From the NCBI GenBank assembly GCA_007122555.1, contig SKTL01000301.1, positions 1 to 5,938 on the forward strand: a DNA stretch of 5,938 nt, written 5' to 3'. The stretch is from Thermomicrobiaceae bacterium. GTDB lineage: Bacteria; Chloroflexota; Chloroflexia; Thermomicrobiales; Thermomicrobiaceae. The notes under the pieces are model-generated. The model searched no databases and had not been told where the DNA came from. It saw only the letters and a program-made list of their open reading frames with translations. This document shows positions 1 to 5,913 of this stretch, piece after piece; position 1 is the first letter of the stretch; every line of letters starts with the position of its first letter. The translations under genes were made by a program, and so were the position numbers.

Positions 1-362
1 CGCTGCGATATCCAGGCAAGCAACACGCCGATCGGCCAGAAGAGGGCGGTCAGGATAATCGCGGCGACCTCCAGCGCTCCCGGCGTCTTGTCACCGGATA
101 CTGTCTCGGATCGAGGCTCCTCAGCAGCTTCCGGGGCTCGACCTCTCAATTCGAATGCAACGTCCTGCGGGTGTCCAAGGCGATCGAGCGCGTTTCGCAC
201 ATCAGCTTCGGACGCAGACGCAGGTTCGCCGACCGCTTCAACAATATGAAAGTAGAGATCATCGCGGATCTCGGCGCGCTCCGCCGGTGGTCGATCCTGT
301 AGCTCGCGTTCGACCTGTTCCAGATACTGGTGAATCAGGTGTTCAGGGCTGCTCTGATTCAT
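1..362 (-). CDS. HAAS-domain-like membrane protein, partial (C-terminus beyond window)
   Basis: The reading frame is open from an ATG at 362 to the window edge, giving 120 residues without a stop. Residues about 5-75 are a charged, helical segment (starts MNQSSPEHLIHQYLEQVERE, later RAEIRDDLYFHIVEAV and DVRNALDRLGHPQDVAFEL). This pattern of helices ending in a 'LG.P..vA' turn is typical of HAAS/DUF1700-like signalling domains. An acidic linker (about 76-94) leads to a hydrophobic stretch, residues 95-117 (LEVAAIILTALFWPIGVLLAW), likely the first membrane helix. The start is supported by AGGAGA four bases upstream. The gene overlaps the end of the PadR gene by 20 bases, so the two are almost certainly co-transcribed and perhaps translationally coupled. 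In known pairs the HAAS protein is thought to connect a membrane sensor with the PadR repressor; that role is inferred here. The sensor or transporter part lies outside the window. Confidence 0.78.
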   Translation of the reverse strand, partial: MNQSSPEHLIHQYLEQVERELQDRPPAERAEIRDDLYFHIVEAVGEPASASEADVRNALDRLGHPQDVAFELRGRAPEAAEEPRSETVSGDKTPGALEVAAIILTALFWPIGVLLAWISQ

Positions 363-705
363 TGTGTCTCTCCTGACGCTCATCGATGATCGCATCTACC
401 GCATCGCGGAACAGTTCCCACTGCTGCCGGTAACGCTGCAGCGCATCGGATCCGGTCGGGGTCAGCCGGTAATACTTCCGCGGCGGTCCGGCGCTCGACT
501 CACGCCACTCAGTCTGAACCAGTCCATCACGGCGCAACCGGCTCAGCAACGGGTACATAGTCCCTTCCGAGATGAGCAGACCGTCAGCCCGCGAAAGCTG
601 CTGAACGAGCTCGAATCCATAGTGTTCACGCCTGTCTAGCAATGCCAGAACGCAGAACTCTATGACGCCTCGTCGCATTTGTGATCCGAACCCATTCGTA
701 TTCAT
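343..705 (-). CDS. PadR family transcriptional regulator
   Basis: A 120-residue protein of the short PadR type, a DNA-binding repressor that acts as a dimer in the cytoplasm. Residues 11-60 form the winged helix-turn-helix: RRGVIEFCVLALLDRREHYG matches the conserved first helix and 'HYGFEL' turn, and ISEGTMYPLLSRLRRDGL (45-62) is the recognition helix with the family-typical 'GT.Y..L.RL...GL'. Residues 63-82 form the wing (PRKYYRLTPTG). Residues 83-115 are a single C-terminal dimerisation helix, as in the shorter subfamily. It lies directly upstream of, and overlaps, the HAAS-like membrane protein, its usual partner. The ATG at 705 has no Shine-Dalgarno sequence, but a good -10 box lies just upstream, so the mRNA may be leaderless. 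Met10 (ATG at 678) is an alternative start, also with only a weak ribosome site. The effector and targets cannot be read from sequence; autoregulation is likely for this family. Confidence 0.93.
   Translation of the reverse strand: MNTNGFGSQMRRGVIEFCVLALLDRREHYGFELVQQLSRADGLLISEGTMYPLLSRLRRDGLVQTEWRESSAGPPRKYYRLTPTGSDALQRYRQQWELFRDAVDAIIDERQERHNESEQP
367..372 (-). promoter_or_regulatory. Ribosome binding site of the HAAS-like gene
   Basis: On the minus strand this reads AGGAGA, four bases before the ATG at 362. It lies inside the PadR coding sequence and fixes the start of the downstream gene, supporting a genuine 20-base gene overlap. Confidence 0.7.
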
Positions 706-711
706 GGGCAG

Positions 712-740
712 ACAATAGCAGAAGCTACCGTGTTACGCAA
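712..740 (-). promoter_or_regulatory. Predicted promoter of the padR-HAAS operon, possibly leaderless
   Basis: Read on the minus strand, TTGCGT (740-735) is separated by exactly 17 bases from TATTGT (717-712). TATTGT is preceded by TGC, giving an extended -10 form (TGCTATTGT). Transcription would be expected to begin about seven bases past the -10, at or next to the A of the PadR ATG (705), which would explain the missing ribosome binding site. The -35 matches the consensus at only three positions, so this is a motif-based prediction. Confidence 0.45.
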
Positions 741-744
741 GGTA
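716..744. promoter_or_regulatory. Candidate PadR operator: two overlapping inverted repeats
   Basis: TAGC-AGAA-GCTA (716-727) is a perfect 4+4 inverted repeat overlapping the predicted -10. Sharing its edge, TACC-g-TG-ttacg-CA-a-GGTA (726-744) has six of nine positions paired and covers the predicted -35. PadR repressors commonly bind inverted repeats over their own promoters. The position is right for autoregulation, but the repeats are short and do not match the classic ATGT...ACAT PadR box. The link to PadR is inferred. Confidence 0.3.
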
Positions 745-784
745 CTGTGCGCCGACCAGTAGCTCGGGGACTCGTCGGAACCTG

Positions 785-790
785 TAGAAT
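785..790 (+). promoter_or_regulatory. -10-like box for the microprotein gene
   Basis: TAGAAT differs from TATAAT at one base and is preceded by TG. Transcription would begin near 797, leaving a leader of about 22 bases that contains the ribosome binding site. No convincing -35 is found at 16-18 bases upstream, so an activator or the TG extension would have to compensate. Confidence 0.3.
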
Positions 791-808
791 TAACCGCAGG
801 AGTCAACG

Positions 809-813
809 GGAGG
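809..813 (+). promoter_or_regulatory. Strong ribosome binding site of the microprotein gene
   Basis: GGAGG, within CGGGAGGAACAG, ends five bases before the GTG at 819. It is the strongest Shine-Dalgarno match in the window. It sets the start at 819 rather than at the in-frame ATG at 681, which lies inside the antisense PadR gene. Confidence 0.65.
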
Positions 814-818
814 AACAG

Positions 819-935
819 GTGAGCGAGCGAGACAAGCGACTGGCAATTCTGATTATTGCGCTGCTGTTGCTGATTCCGGTCGCCTTCGCCGGAATATCAT
901 TCCTCGTCGGATTTCTCATCAACCAGTTTGCCTGA
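819..935 (+). CDS. 38-residue single-pass membrane microprotein
   Basis: Starting at GTG 819, the product is 38 residues: a short charged N-terminus (MSERDKR), then a nearly continuous hydrophobic stretch (about residues 8-37: LAILIIALLLLIPVAFAG, then ISFLVGFLINQFA) and the stop. The basic N-terminus followed by a hydrophobic span suggests an N-in inner-membrane anchor. The span is rather long for one helix, and a Pro-Val-Ala-Phe-Ala-Gly break in the middle could make it kinked or a tight hairpin. It is unlikely to be a cleaved signal peptide because nothing follows. It diverges from the padR-HAAS operon, sharing a 113-base intergenic region, and faces the cyclase gene tail to tail 54 bases away. 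No family is recognised. The ribosome site and the hydrophobicity argue for a real gene, and its role may relate to the neighbouring membrane-sensing regulator. Confidence 0.6.
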   Translation: MSERDKRLAILIIALLLLIPVAFAGISFLVGFLINQFA

Positions 936-989
936 ACCAGCGAAGAAGCACGGTCGCAAGCGTTCAACAACGGGGGCGCCGCTGTCGCG

Positions 990-1667
990 TCAGAACGGCA
1001 CGATTGCATAAGCGCGGACGGGGATCGCGGATCCGCGACGAATCGGCAACGGCGCGGCGTGAAACTGGTAATGGTCTGAATCCAGCGCAGACAAACCACA
1101 CAGATTCTCGACGATGGGAACTCCATTGCGCAGTAGCGTCGCGTGAACAGGCCGTTCCATATCCTGAGTATCATCGATGTTCCAGGTATCGATCCCGACG
1201 ATGAGCGCGCCTTCATCAACCAGCCGTGAGGCCAGGTCCCCGCTGATGAATGGTCCAGGTTCAAGATAGTCAGACTCCGGCCAGCGCTCGTCCCAACCGG
1301 TCCAGAACAGCACTGCCCGTCCTCGAATGTCTTTTCCGTTCAAATAGGATTCGTCGATCGTTCGCCGGCCGCTCGTCGTCGCGTCTCGCGCGTCGATTCG
1401 CAACCCCGGAACGCCGACGGTGGCTGAAAGCGGCAGGGATGAGAGATCGGGCCCATCAGCGAATCGGTGGTACGGGGCGTCCATGTAGGTGCCGCTATTT
1501 CCGGTTATGGAATATCGTTGCACCAGAAACTCGGCATCTCCCTCGTATGCGTCTCGCGATTCCTCACGGCTGAGAAGGGTCGACACCTCCATTCCGGGCA
1601 GACCGGGATACATCGGAATTGTCCCATCCATCGGCTGAGTCAGATCAACCACGTGCGCGGACTCCAT
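990..1667 (-). CDS. Cyclase family protein (KynB/isatin hydrolase-like fold) with substituted metal site
   Basis: A 225-residue protein, the usual length for the cyclase/kynurenine formamidase-like family (metal-dependent cytoplasmic hydrolases of amides and cyclic amides). It has the family landmarks in order: N-terminal VVDLTQPMDGTIPMYPGLPG (6-25), the metal/catalytic block at 57-67 (NSGTYMDAPYH), GRAVLFWTGW (116-125), the VGIDTWNIDD strand (158-166), and HATLLRNGVPIVENLCGL (175-192) with conserved His175 and Glu187. In the typical HxGTHxDxPxH block three residues bind metal. Here the first His is Asn57 and the second is Tyr61, while Asp63 and the catalytic-type His67 remain. Substrate is unknown; calling it kynurenine formamidase would be unsupported, and no other tryptophan-catabolism gene is nearby. 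The ATG at 1667 has AGAGGG six bases upstream. It appears to be a single-gene unit, divergent from the lipoprotein. Confidence 0.88.
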   Translation of the reverse strand: MESAHVVDLTQPMDGTIPMYPGLPGMEVSTLLSREESRDAYEGDAEFLVQRYSITGNSGTYMDAPYHRFADGPDLSSLPLSATVGVPGLRIDARDATTSGRRTIDESYLNGKDIRGRAVLFWTGWDERWPESDYLEPGPFISGDLASRLVDEGALIVGIDTWNIDDTQDMERPVHATLLRNGVPIVENLCGLSALDSDHYQFHAAPLPIRRGSAIPVRAYAIVPF

Positions 1668-1899
1668 CGTGCGCCCTCTTTCCTCGTTTCCGGGGTGTTC
1701 GGGTCTGTTTCTTCATGCGGCCGCTCCCAACACCACAGCCTAACGCATTTGACAATCGGAACCCACCCCAACGCAGATACCGAGGGTGGAGTCAGCCGTT
1801 AACTGGAACAGGAATGGAACGAACGCATGCCCGTGCAATAATTCGAACAGTCGCAGGTGGTTCTTGACAGGCGAGAAACTGAAGGACAGCTGATATTCC
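1668..1899. other. Divergent intergenic region between cyclase and lipoprotein genes
   Basis: This 232-base region has no supportable gene. On the minus strand it holds the cyclase ribosome site (1674-1679). On the plus strand it has two exact TTGACA hexamers (1749-1754 and 1864-1869), neither with a well-spaced -10, and an AATAAT (1837-1842) one base from the -10 consensus. Two TGGAAC words lie 11 bases apart (1804-1809 and 1815-1820), one helical turn, which could be a protein-binding direct repeat. Promoters for both flanking genes must lie here but cannot be placed with confidence. Confidence 0.5.
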
Positions 1900-2454
1900 A
1901 TGATCGATCCTCTCAGAAACAGCAGGGCCGCGATCATCTCGCGCAGAGGGCCGGCAATCCATGCTCGAACCAGCGTTTTCGGCGTGATCACGCTGATCCT
2001 GGCGCTAGCCGGATGCGGAACGATCGGCAATGATGACGGCAACGGCGAATTCTGGAGCCCGTTTAGCAGCCAGTCCGCCTGGGATGTCGGCGATGGACGA
2101 ATCCGCGTGGAGATGAGCGGTTACGAGCGTGGCCACGACCCCGGCGGTTCAGCAGAGTTCACCGTCAAGATCGAAAATCGTCGTGATCAGCCGGCGGAAC
2201 TGGATATCTGCGCCAAACTGATCGACGAAACGGAAATTCTTCAGAGCTTCGAGCAGTTCCACGTCAGTATCCCTCCGGATGGCAGCGATACGACAACCTT
2301 CAACGTGACGTTCGACGAAGAGACGGAGCCCCGCGCTTACGGGTTCGCGGTCGTCATCGGTGAAATCGGAGCGCTTGTTCACACCGTTCGGGTCGGTATC
2401 CCCGACGACGAAGCCGGACCGTGGCTTGACGCTGATGAGCTAGTTTGCGATTGA
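1900..2454 (+). CDS. Predicted secreted lipoprotein of unknown function, beta-sandwich-like
   Basis: A 184-residue protein with a lipoprotein signal: a long basic n-region (1-25, six Arg), a hydrophobic core (26-37) and the lipobox LAGC with Cys39 as the lipidated residue. It is therefore expected to be anchored on the outer face of the cytoplasmic membrane. After an Asp/Gly/Asn-rich spacer (40-50), residues 66-167 alternate in beta-strand style. RIRVEMSGYERG, GGSAEFTVKIENRRDQPAEL and TTTFNVTFDEETEPRAYGF resemble the immunoglobulin-like 'extracellular additional domain' folds (CARDB/NEW3 type) with 'G....v.i.N....' turns; this is a fold impression only. The mature part is very acidic. Cys104 and Cys183 could form a disulfide. 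The ATG at 1900 is the only sensible start, since an in-frame stop lies at 1891. The nearest Shine-Dalgarno (GAAGGA, 1881-1886) is a loose 13 bases away. The peptidase gene follows by 53 bases. Function is unknown. Confidence 0.82.
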   Translation: MIDPLRNSRAAIISRRGPAIHARTSVFGVITLILALAGCGTIGNDDGNGEFWSPFSSQSAWDVGDGRIRVEMSGYERGHDPGGSAEFTVKIENRRDQPAELDICAKLIDETEILQSFEQFHVSIPPDGSDTTTFNVTFDEETEPRAYGFAVVIGEIGALVHTVRVGIPDDEAGPWLDADELVCD

Positions 2455-2496
2455 TAGAGTATTCTCTGGGTCGCTTCTACCAGATAACACAACGAG

Positions 2497-2502
2497 AAAG
2501 GG
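2497..2502 (+). promoter_or_regulatory. Ribosome binding site of the M24 peptidase gene
   Basis: AAAGGG lies five bases before the ATG at 2508. It favours this start over the upstream in-frame TTG at 2445, which would overlap the lipoprotein gene by 10 bases and add 21 residues lacking family similarity. Confidence 0.6.
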
Positions 2503-2507
2503 TTCCT

Positions 2508-3620
2508 ATGGCTGAACAGAACAACGTGTACCAGACGAGAATCCAGCGAGCTCGGGACCTCATGCGCGATGAGGGTCTGGATATGCTCTTCATCGGGCCG
2601 TCATCAGACTTTCGCTACTTCACCGGGCATCCAGTCAAGCAGAGCGAGCGACTGACCGCCCTGCTGATCCCTTACGACGGAACTCCGACGGTCGTCGTAC
2701 CGCAGCTGGAAGCCCCGCTTGTGGCTCACCTCGGAGACGATTTCGAATACGAAATCTGGACCGAGACCGAAAACCCGATTGATCGCGTCGTGGAACGCGT
2801 ACGTCGAAGCGGGTCCGAAGCAATCGCGATCAACGACCAGATCTGGGCTGGATTCGTCATTCAGCTTCAGCACGAACTCCCGAACCGATCATACGCCCGT
2901 GGCGTAAACGTCTTGAAGCAGCTTCGATCGGTCAAAGACCAGTTCGAGCTTGACCTGCTCAAGGAAGCGTCTCGACGGACCGACAATGCCTGGGAATCGT
3001 TCATCAAGAGTGTGAAGGTTATCGGTCGGACTGAGGAAGAGGTTGCCGAAGACCTTAAAGGTGCGCTGGCCGATCATGGAATGCCGGATGTCGCTTTCTG
3101 CATCGTCGCCAGCGGGCCGAACGGCTCGTCACCGCACCACCACACTGCCGATCGTCGGATTCAGGCTGGCGACCCGATCGTCATGGACTTCGGCGGCATC
3201 CACGAAGGCTACTTTTCTGACGTCACCCGGACGCCGGTCGCCGGCCATGTTCCGGACGACAATTTCACGACTGCCTATGACATCGTTCTTGAAGCCCAGC
3301 AAGCTGCGTTCGAGAAGATTGCGCCGGGAGTTCCATGCCAGGACGTTGACCGGGCCGCCCGCAAAGTGATCACCGATCACGGGTACGGCGACTACTTCAT
3401 TCATCGGGTGGGGCACGGAATCGGAATGACCGGGCATGAAGACCCGTACCTGGTTGAGGGCAATGCGGAACCGCTACAGGCTGGCATGGTGGTATCCGAC
3501 GAACCGGGGATCTACATGCCGGGCAAATGGGGTATCCGGATCGAGGACTCCGTTGCAGTGACAGCGTCCGGCGGCGAACGCTACAACCATGTTTCCCGGG
3601 AGATAACGATCCTGGAGTAA
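2508..3620 (+). CDS. M24 family Xaa-Pro peptidase (prolidase/aminopeptidase P type)
   Basis: A 370-residue protein, the normal length for PepQ-type enzymes, which cleave the bond between an N-terminal residue and proline in peptides using two metal ions in the cytoplasm. Residues about 8-135 are the creatinase-type N-terminal domain (RARDLMRDEGLDMLFIGPSS, then FRYFTGH). Residues 140-370 are the pita-bread catalytic domain. All five metal ligands are visible: Asp227 (VMDFGG), Asp238 (FSDVTRT), His303 (GHGIG), Glu332 (DEPGIY) and Glu346 (RIEDS). The proton-shuttle type histidines are also present, in PHHH (209-212) and TGHEDP (His310), so the enzyme should be active. Substrate preference (dipeptide or longer) cannot be told. 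No signal peptide is seen. It may be co-transcribed with the upstream lipoprotein. It ends four bases before the convergent GGDEF gene, leaving no room for an intergenic terminator. Confidence 0.95.
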   Translation: MAEQNNVYQTRIQRARDLMRDEGLDMLFIGPSSDFRYFTGHPVKQSERLTALLIPYDGTPTVVVPQLEAPLVAHLGDDFEYEIWTETENPIDRVVERVRRSGSEAIAINDQIWAGFVIQLQHELPNRSYARGVNVLKQLRSVKDQFELDLLKEASRRTDNAWESFIKSVKVIGRTEEEVAEDLKGALADHGMPDVAFCIVASGPNGSSPHHHTADRRIQAGDPIVMDFGGIHEGYFSDVTRTPVAGHVPDDNFTTAYDIVLEAQQAAFEKIAPGVPCQDVDRAARKVITDHGYGDYFIHRVGHGIGMTGHEDPYLVEGNAEPLQAGMVVSDEPGIYMPGKWGIRIEDSVAVTASGGERYNHVSREITILE

Positions 3621-3624
3621 TGGA

Positions 3625-5907
3625 TCAGTCCGCCCGGGCGATGTCCATATGAACGCTGTTTCGCCCCCCAAGCTTGGCGGCGTACATCGCCCGGTCGGCC
3701 TCACCGATGAGTTCATCAGTGCTTTTCCCGTGCATCGGATACAGGGCGATCCCGATCGAAACAGTGATAGTCGTGGAATGCCCGTTGAATACGAACGGTT
3801 CAGATGAGATTACGCCTCGCAAGCGTTCGGCAATCTCCACGGCTTGCTCGGCCGAAACTCCGTGGAACACCATTGCGATCTCGTCACCCCCGTACCGAGC
3901 TAACAGATCGCCCTCACGCAGAGCGGTTCTCAAGCGACGCGCCACCTGTTTGAGCATCTCATCGCCAAAGAGGTGACCAAACTGATCATTGACACCCTTG
4001 AAGTTGTCAAGTTCAACAAGCAAGAATGCGGACGGCGGTGAGTTCGGATCGCCCGCGAGAGCGTGCAGGTGGTGGATAAGAGCCCGTCGGTTTGCAATGC
4101 CAGTAAGTGGGTCAGTCATCGCTTGAAGCTCAAGTCGCTCCCGAATGGTGATCTGTTCGATGAGTAAACCAAGGTGCGCGGCGATGCTCTCGGCAAACTG
4201 CAAAGCACCGTCATCGAGCGGTTGAGTCTCGTCAACCTGAATGTCGAGCAATCCGACTGGGGCTCCTTCAGATCGAATGACCGCGACGGCTTCGCTGACC
4301 ACTCGTTCATCGTACTCGAGATACTCTGTGGATTGAGACACATCCTGAGCGAGTATTGAACGATTCTCGCGAAAGGCCACGCCACATAACCCGGAGTTCA
4401 CCTGAAACTCTACTGGCGTCGCTTCCGAGGACAGGTAGTTCCGATAACCACGCAAGGTTCTGTCCGTGGAGTCAACCTCGCCCACAGTCACTATCCGGTA
4501 ATTGAGGTAATTGTAAAGACGTGATGAAACAAGCTCGTAGGCTTCCTCCAGCGAACCTCGACCGGACATCAGTCTTGAAAGGTCGTGGAACAATTCCAGT
4601 TCCACCAGGCGGCGCGCCGAACTCGTAACATCCTGAAACACAAGCTGTACCCGCTGTTCGGTGCTTTCCAGGCTCCATGGATCCGGGAACGTCAGACGCC
4701 GCGCATAGCAGGAAACGCGACGGCGCTCTCCATTCTTGCGGGAGAGCCAGAGCTCAACTGGCGCAGCTGGCGTATCTGACGCGAGATTCGACCATTCATC
4801 CCAGGGGAGATCATCCGGCGGCAGGAACCAGTCGACAATTGATTGTCCGATTACCTCGTACTGATCACGCCCGGTGATCTGCTCGACTGCCGGATTCGAC
4901 CGTTCAACGGTTCCGTCAAGGTGGCAAACCACGACCCCATCGGGCGACGATTCCACATGCTCGCGGTAGAGTCGGTTCGACCGGCGGATTTCCGTCTGAA
5001 GCCAGAGCGTCCCGAGCGCAGCCGCAACGATCGACGCCAGCGCATCGGCAAGGACGAGGTCATACTGTTCGAACGTGGCCTCGCTCATGAAGTAGAAACT
5101 CAGATGACCATAGAGCCGGTTGGAGTCCCGCACGGGCAGCCAGGCAATCTGCTTGATTCCGATCTCGCGGGCGGCTTCGGGCGCAACCAGGCGGAAACTG
5201 CTGCTCGTCTCGTTCGCGGTCAGCCAGTTGGTGGAAAGCTCCCTGGGCAACTGCTCGTACACATCGAGAAGCGCCGGACTCTTCTCCTCAGCGCGCGCGA
5301 TGTAGTCTCGATCCAGACCAGCAGAACCAATACATCGGATCTGGTCATTCTCTCGGTCGATCGACCACATTGCCAGAGCATCCGCGCCAAGAATCAGACT
5401 GCCAGCCTCGACAAGCCGATCGAGCCAGCCCGGCGAACCGGTTCGATGACCGGACGCAACCGCCAGCTCGTGCAGCGCCGTCATTTTTCGGAGTCGGTCG
5501 CGCGCCTGCTGGCGAGATTCGGTGTGGACAGCCTGTGCGAATGCGAGGGCTCGTTCGATGTCCGCCAGCACCAGCGGCTCATACTGGATAAGGTCGACTC
5601 CAGCCCCGAAGAGAGTGGGAGCGGCGATCGTGTTTGATTCGATCAAGCCAATAAGGACGACCCCTTCAGGCAGATGGGGTCGCAGATCGTGGACAGATCC
5701 GTTCGCACCTTCAGAGAAGATACTCTCGAAGACGATAACGGCATCCCAGGGAAGGGGGCGGTCGACGTCGCTCGTTCCAGCAATTGACGAGCGGTGATCC
5801 CAGCTAACGCCAGCCCGCTCCACCAGGTGTCCCACTGTGGCGGCGCGCCGATATTCGGGATGGACAATCAGGACGCCGCGGCCTGAACCGGAACTTGACT
5901 TCGTCAC
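3625..5907 (-). CDS. Multi-sensor diguanylate cyclase: receiver-like, GAF, PAS, GAF, GGDEF
   Basis: A 760-residue protein that should make cyclic di-GMP from two GTP. Residues 11-126 look like a receiver fold (GVLIVHPEYR, WDAVIVFES, GAGVDLIQYEP), but the acidic pair is His15-Pro16, the phospho-acceptor position is Phe60/Glu61 and the conserved Lys is Glu110; it is degenerate. A helix at 127-145 leads to GAF1 (about 146-305). PAS spans about 312-430 (SSPDGVVVCHLDGTVERSNP). GAF2 spans about 445-585 (NSGLCGVAFRENRSILAQDV). It resembles methionine-sulfoxide-reductase-like GAFs but has Tyr532 about where a catalytic Cys would sit. GGDEF is 592-757: TDPLTGIANRR, FKGVND, GHLFGDE and RYGGDEI (signature at 673-677, Ile for Phe). 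Asp667 and Arg664 form an RxxD inhibitory site five residues before it. The first metal Asp is Glu632. No membrane helix is seen, so it is likely a cytosolic sensor. The start is GTG 5907, with GGAG six bases upstream. Confidence 0.94.
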   Translation of the reverse strand: MTKSSSGSGRGVLIVHPEYRRAATVGHLVERAGVSWDHRSSIAGTSDVDRPLPWDAVIVFESIFSEGANGSVHDLRPHLPEGVVLIGLIESNTIAAPTLFGAGVDLIQYEPLVLADIERALAFAQAVHTESRQQARDRLRKMTALHELAVASGHRTGSPGWLDRLVEAGSLILGADALAMWSIDRENDQIRCIGSAGLDRDYIARAEEKSPALLDVYEQLPRELSTNWLTANETSSSFRLVAPEAAREIGIKQIAWLPVRDSNRLYGHLSFYFMSEATFEQYDLVLADALASIVAAALGTLWLQTEIRRSNRLYREHVESSPDGVVVCHLDGTVERSNPAVEQITGRDQYEVIGQSIVDWFLPPDDLPWDEWSNLASDTPAAPVELWLSRKNGERRRVSCYARRLTFPDPWSLESTEQRVQLVFQDVTSSARRLVELELFHDLSRLMSGRGSLEEAYELVSSRLYNYLNYRIVTVGEVDSTDRTLRGYRNYLSSEATPVEFQVNSGLCGVAFRENRSILAQDVSQSTEYLEYDERVVSEAVAVIRSEGAPVGLLDIQVDETQPLDDGALQFAESIAAHLGLLIEQITIRERLELQAMTDPLTGIANRRALIHHLHALAGDPNSPPSAFLLVELDNFKGVNDQFGHLFGDEMLKQVARRLRTALREGDLLARYGGDEIAMVFHGVSAEQAVEIAERLRGVISSEPFVFNGHSTTITVSIGIALYPMHGKSTDELIGEADRAMYAAKLGGRNSVHMDIARAD

Positions 5908-5913
5908 CTGTTA

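Noticed and set aside
681..818. N-terminal extension of the microprotein from an ATG at 681
   Set aside because: The extension runs antisense through the start of padR and the intergenic promoter region and has low-complexity basic composition. The strong ribosome site points to the GTG at 819.
936..989. Intrinsic terminator between the microprotein and cyclase genes
   Set aside because: The only dyad seen is the short GGCGCC core at about 975-980, with no supporting stem-loop and no U-tract.
803..1264. Minus-strand 153-codon frame within the cyclase and microprotein region
   Set aside because: It overlaps the cyclase gene in another frame and runs antisense to the microprotein. Its composition (Ser/Arg/Ile/Cys-rich) has no family pattern.
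1749..1869. Two exact TTGACA hexamers upstream of the lipoprotein as full promoters
   Set aside because: Neither has an acceptable -10 at 16-18 bases. The nearest candidates are 19-22 bases away and poor, so only the hexamers are reported.
2445..2507. Upstream TTG start for the M24 peptidase overlapping the lipoprotein gene
   Set aside because: The added 21 residues do not resemble the family, and AAAGGG precedes the ATG at 2508 at good spacing.
4843..5637. Plus-strand open frame of 264 codons opposite the GGDEF gene
   Set aside because: It is antisense to a gene with clear domains. Its translation is Arg/Pro-rich with no recognisable motif or suitable ribosome site, typical of a shadow frame in GC-rich DNA.
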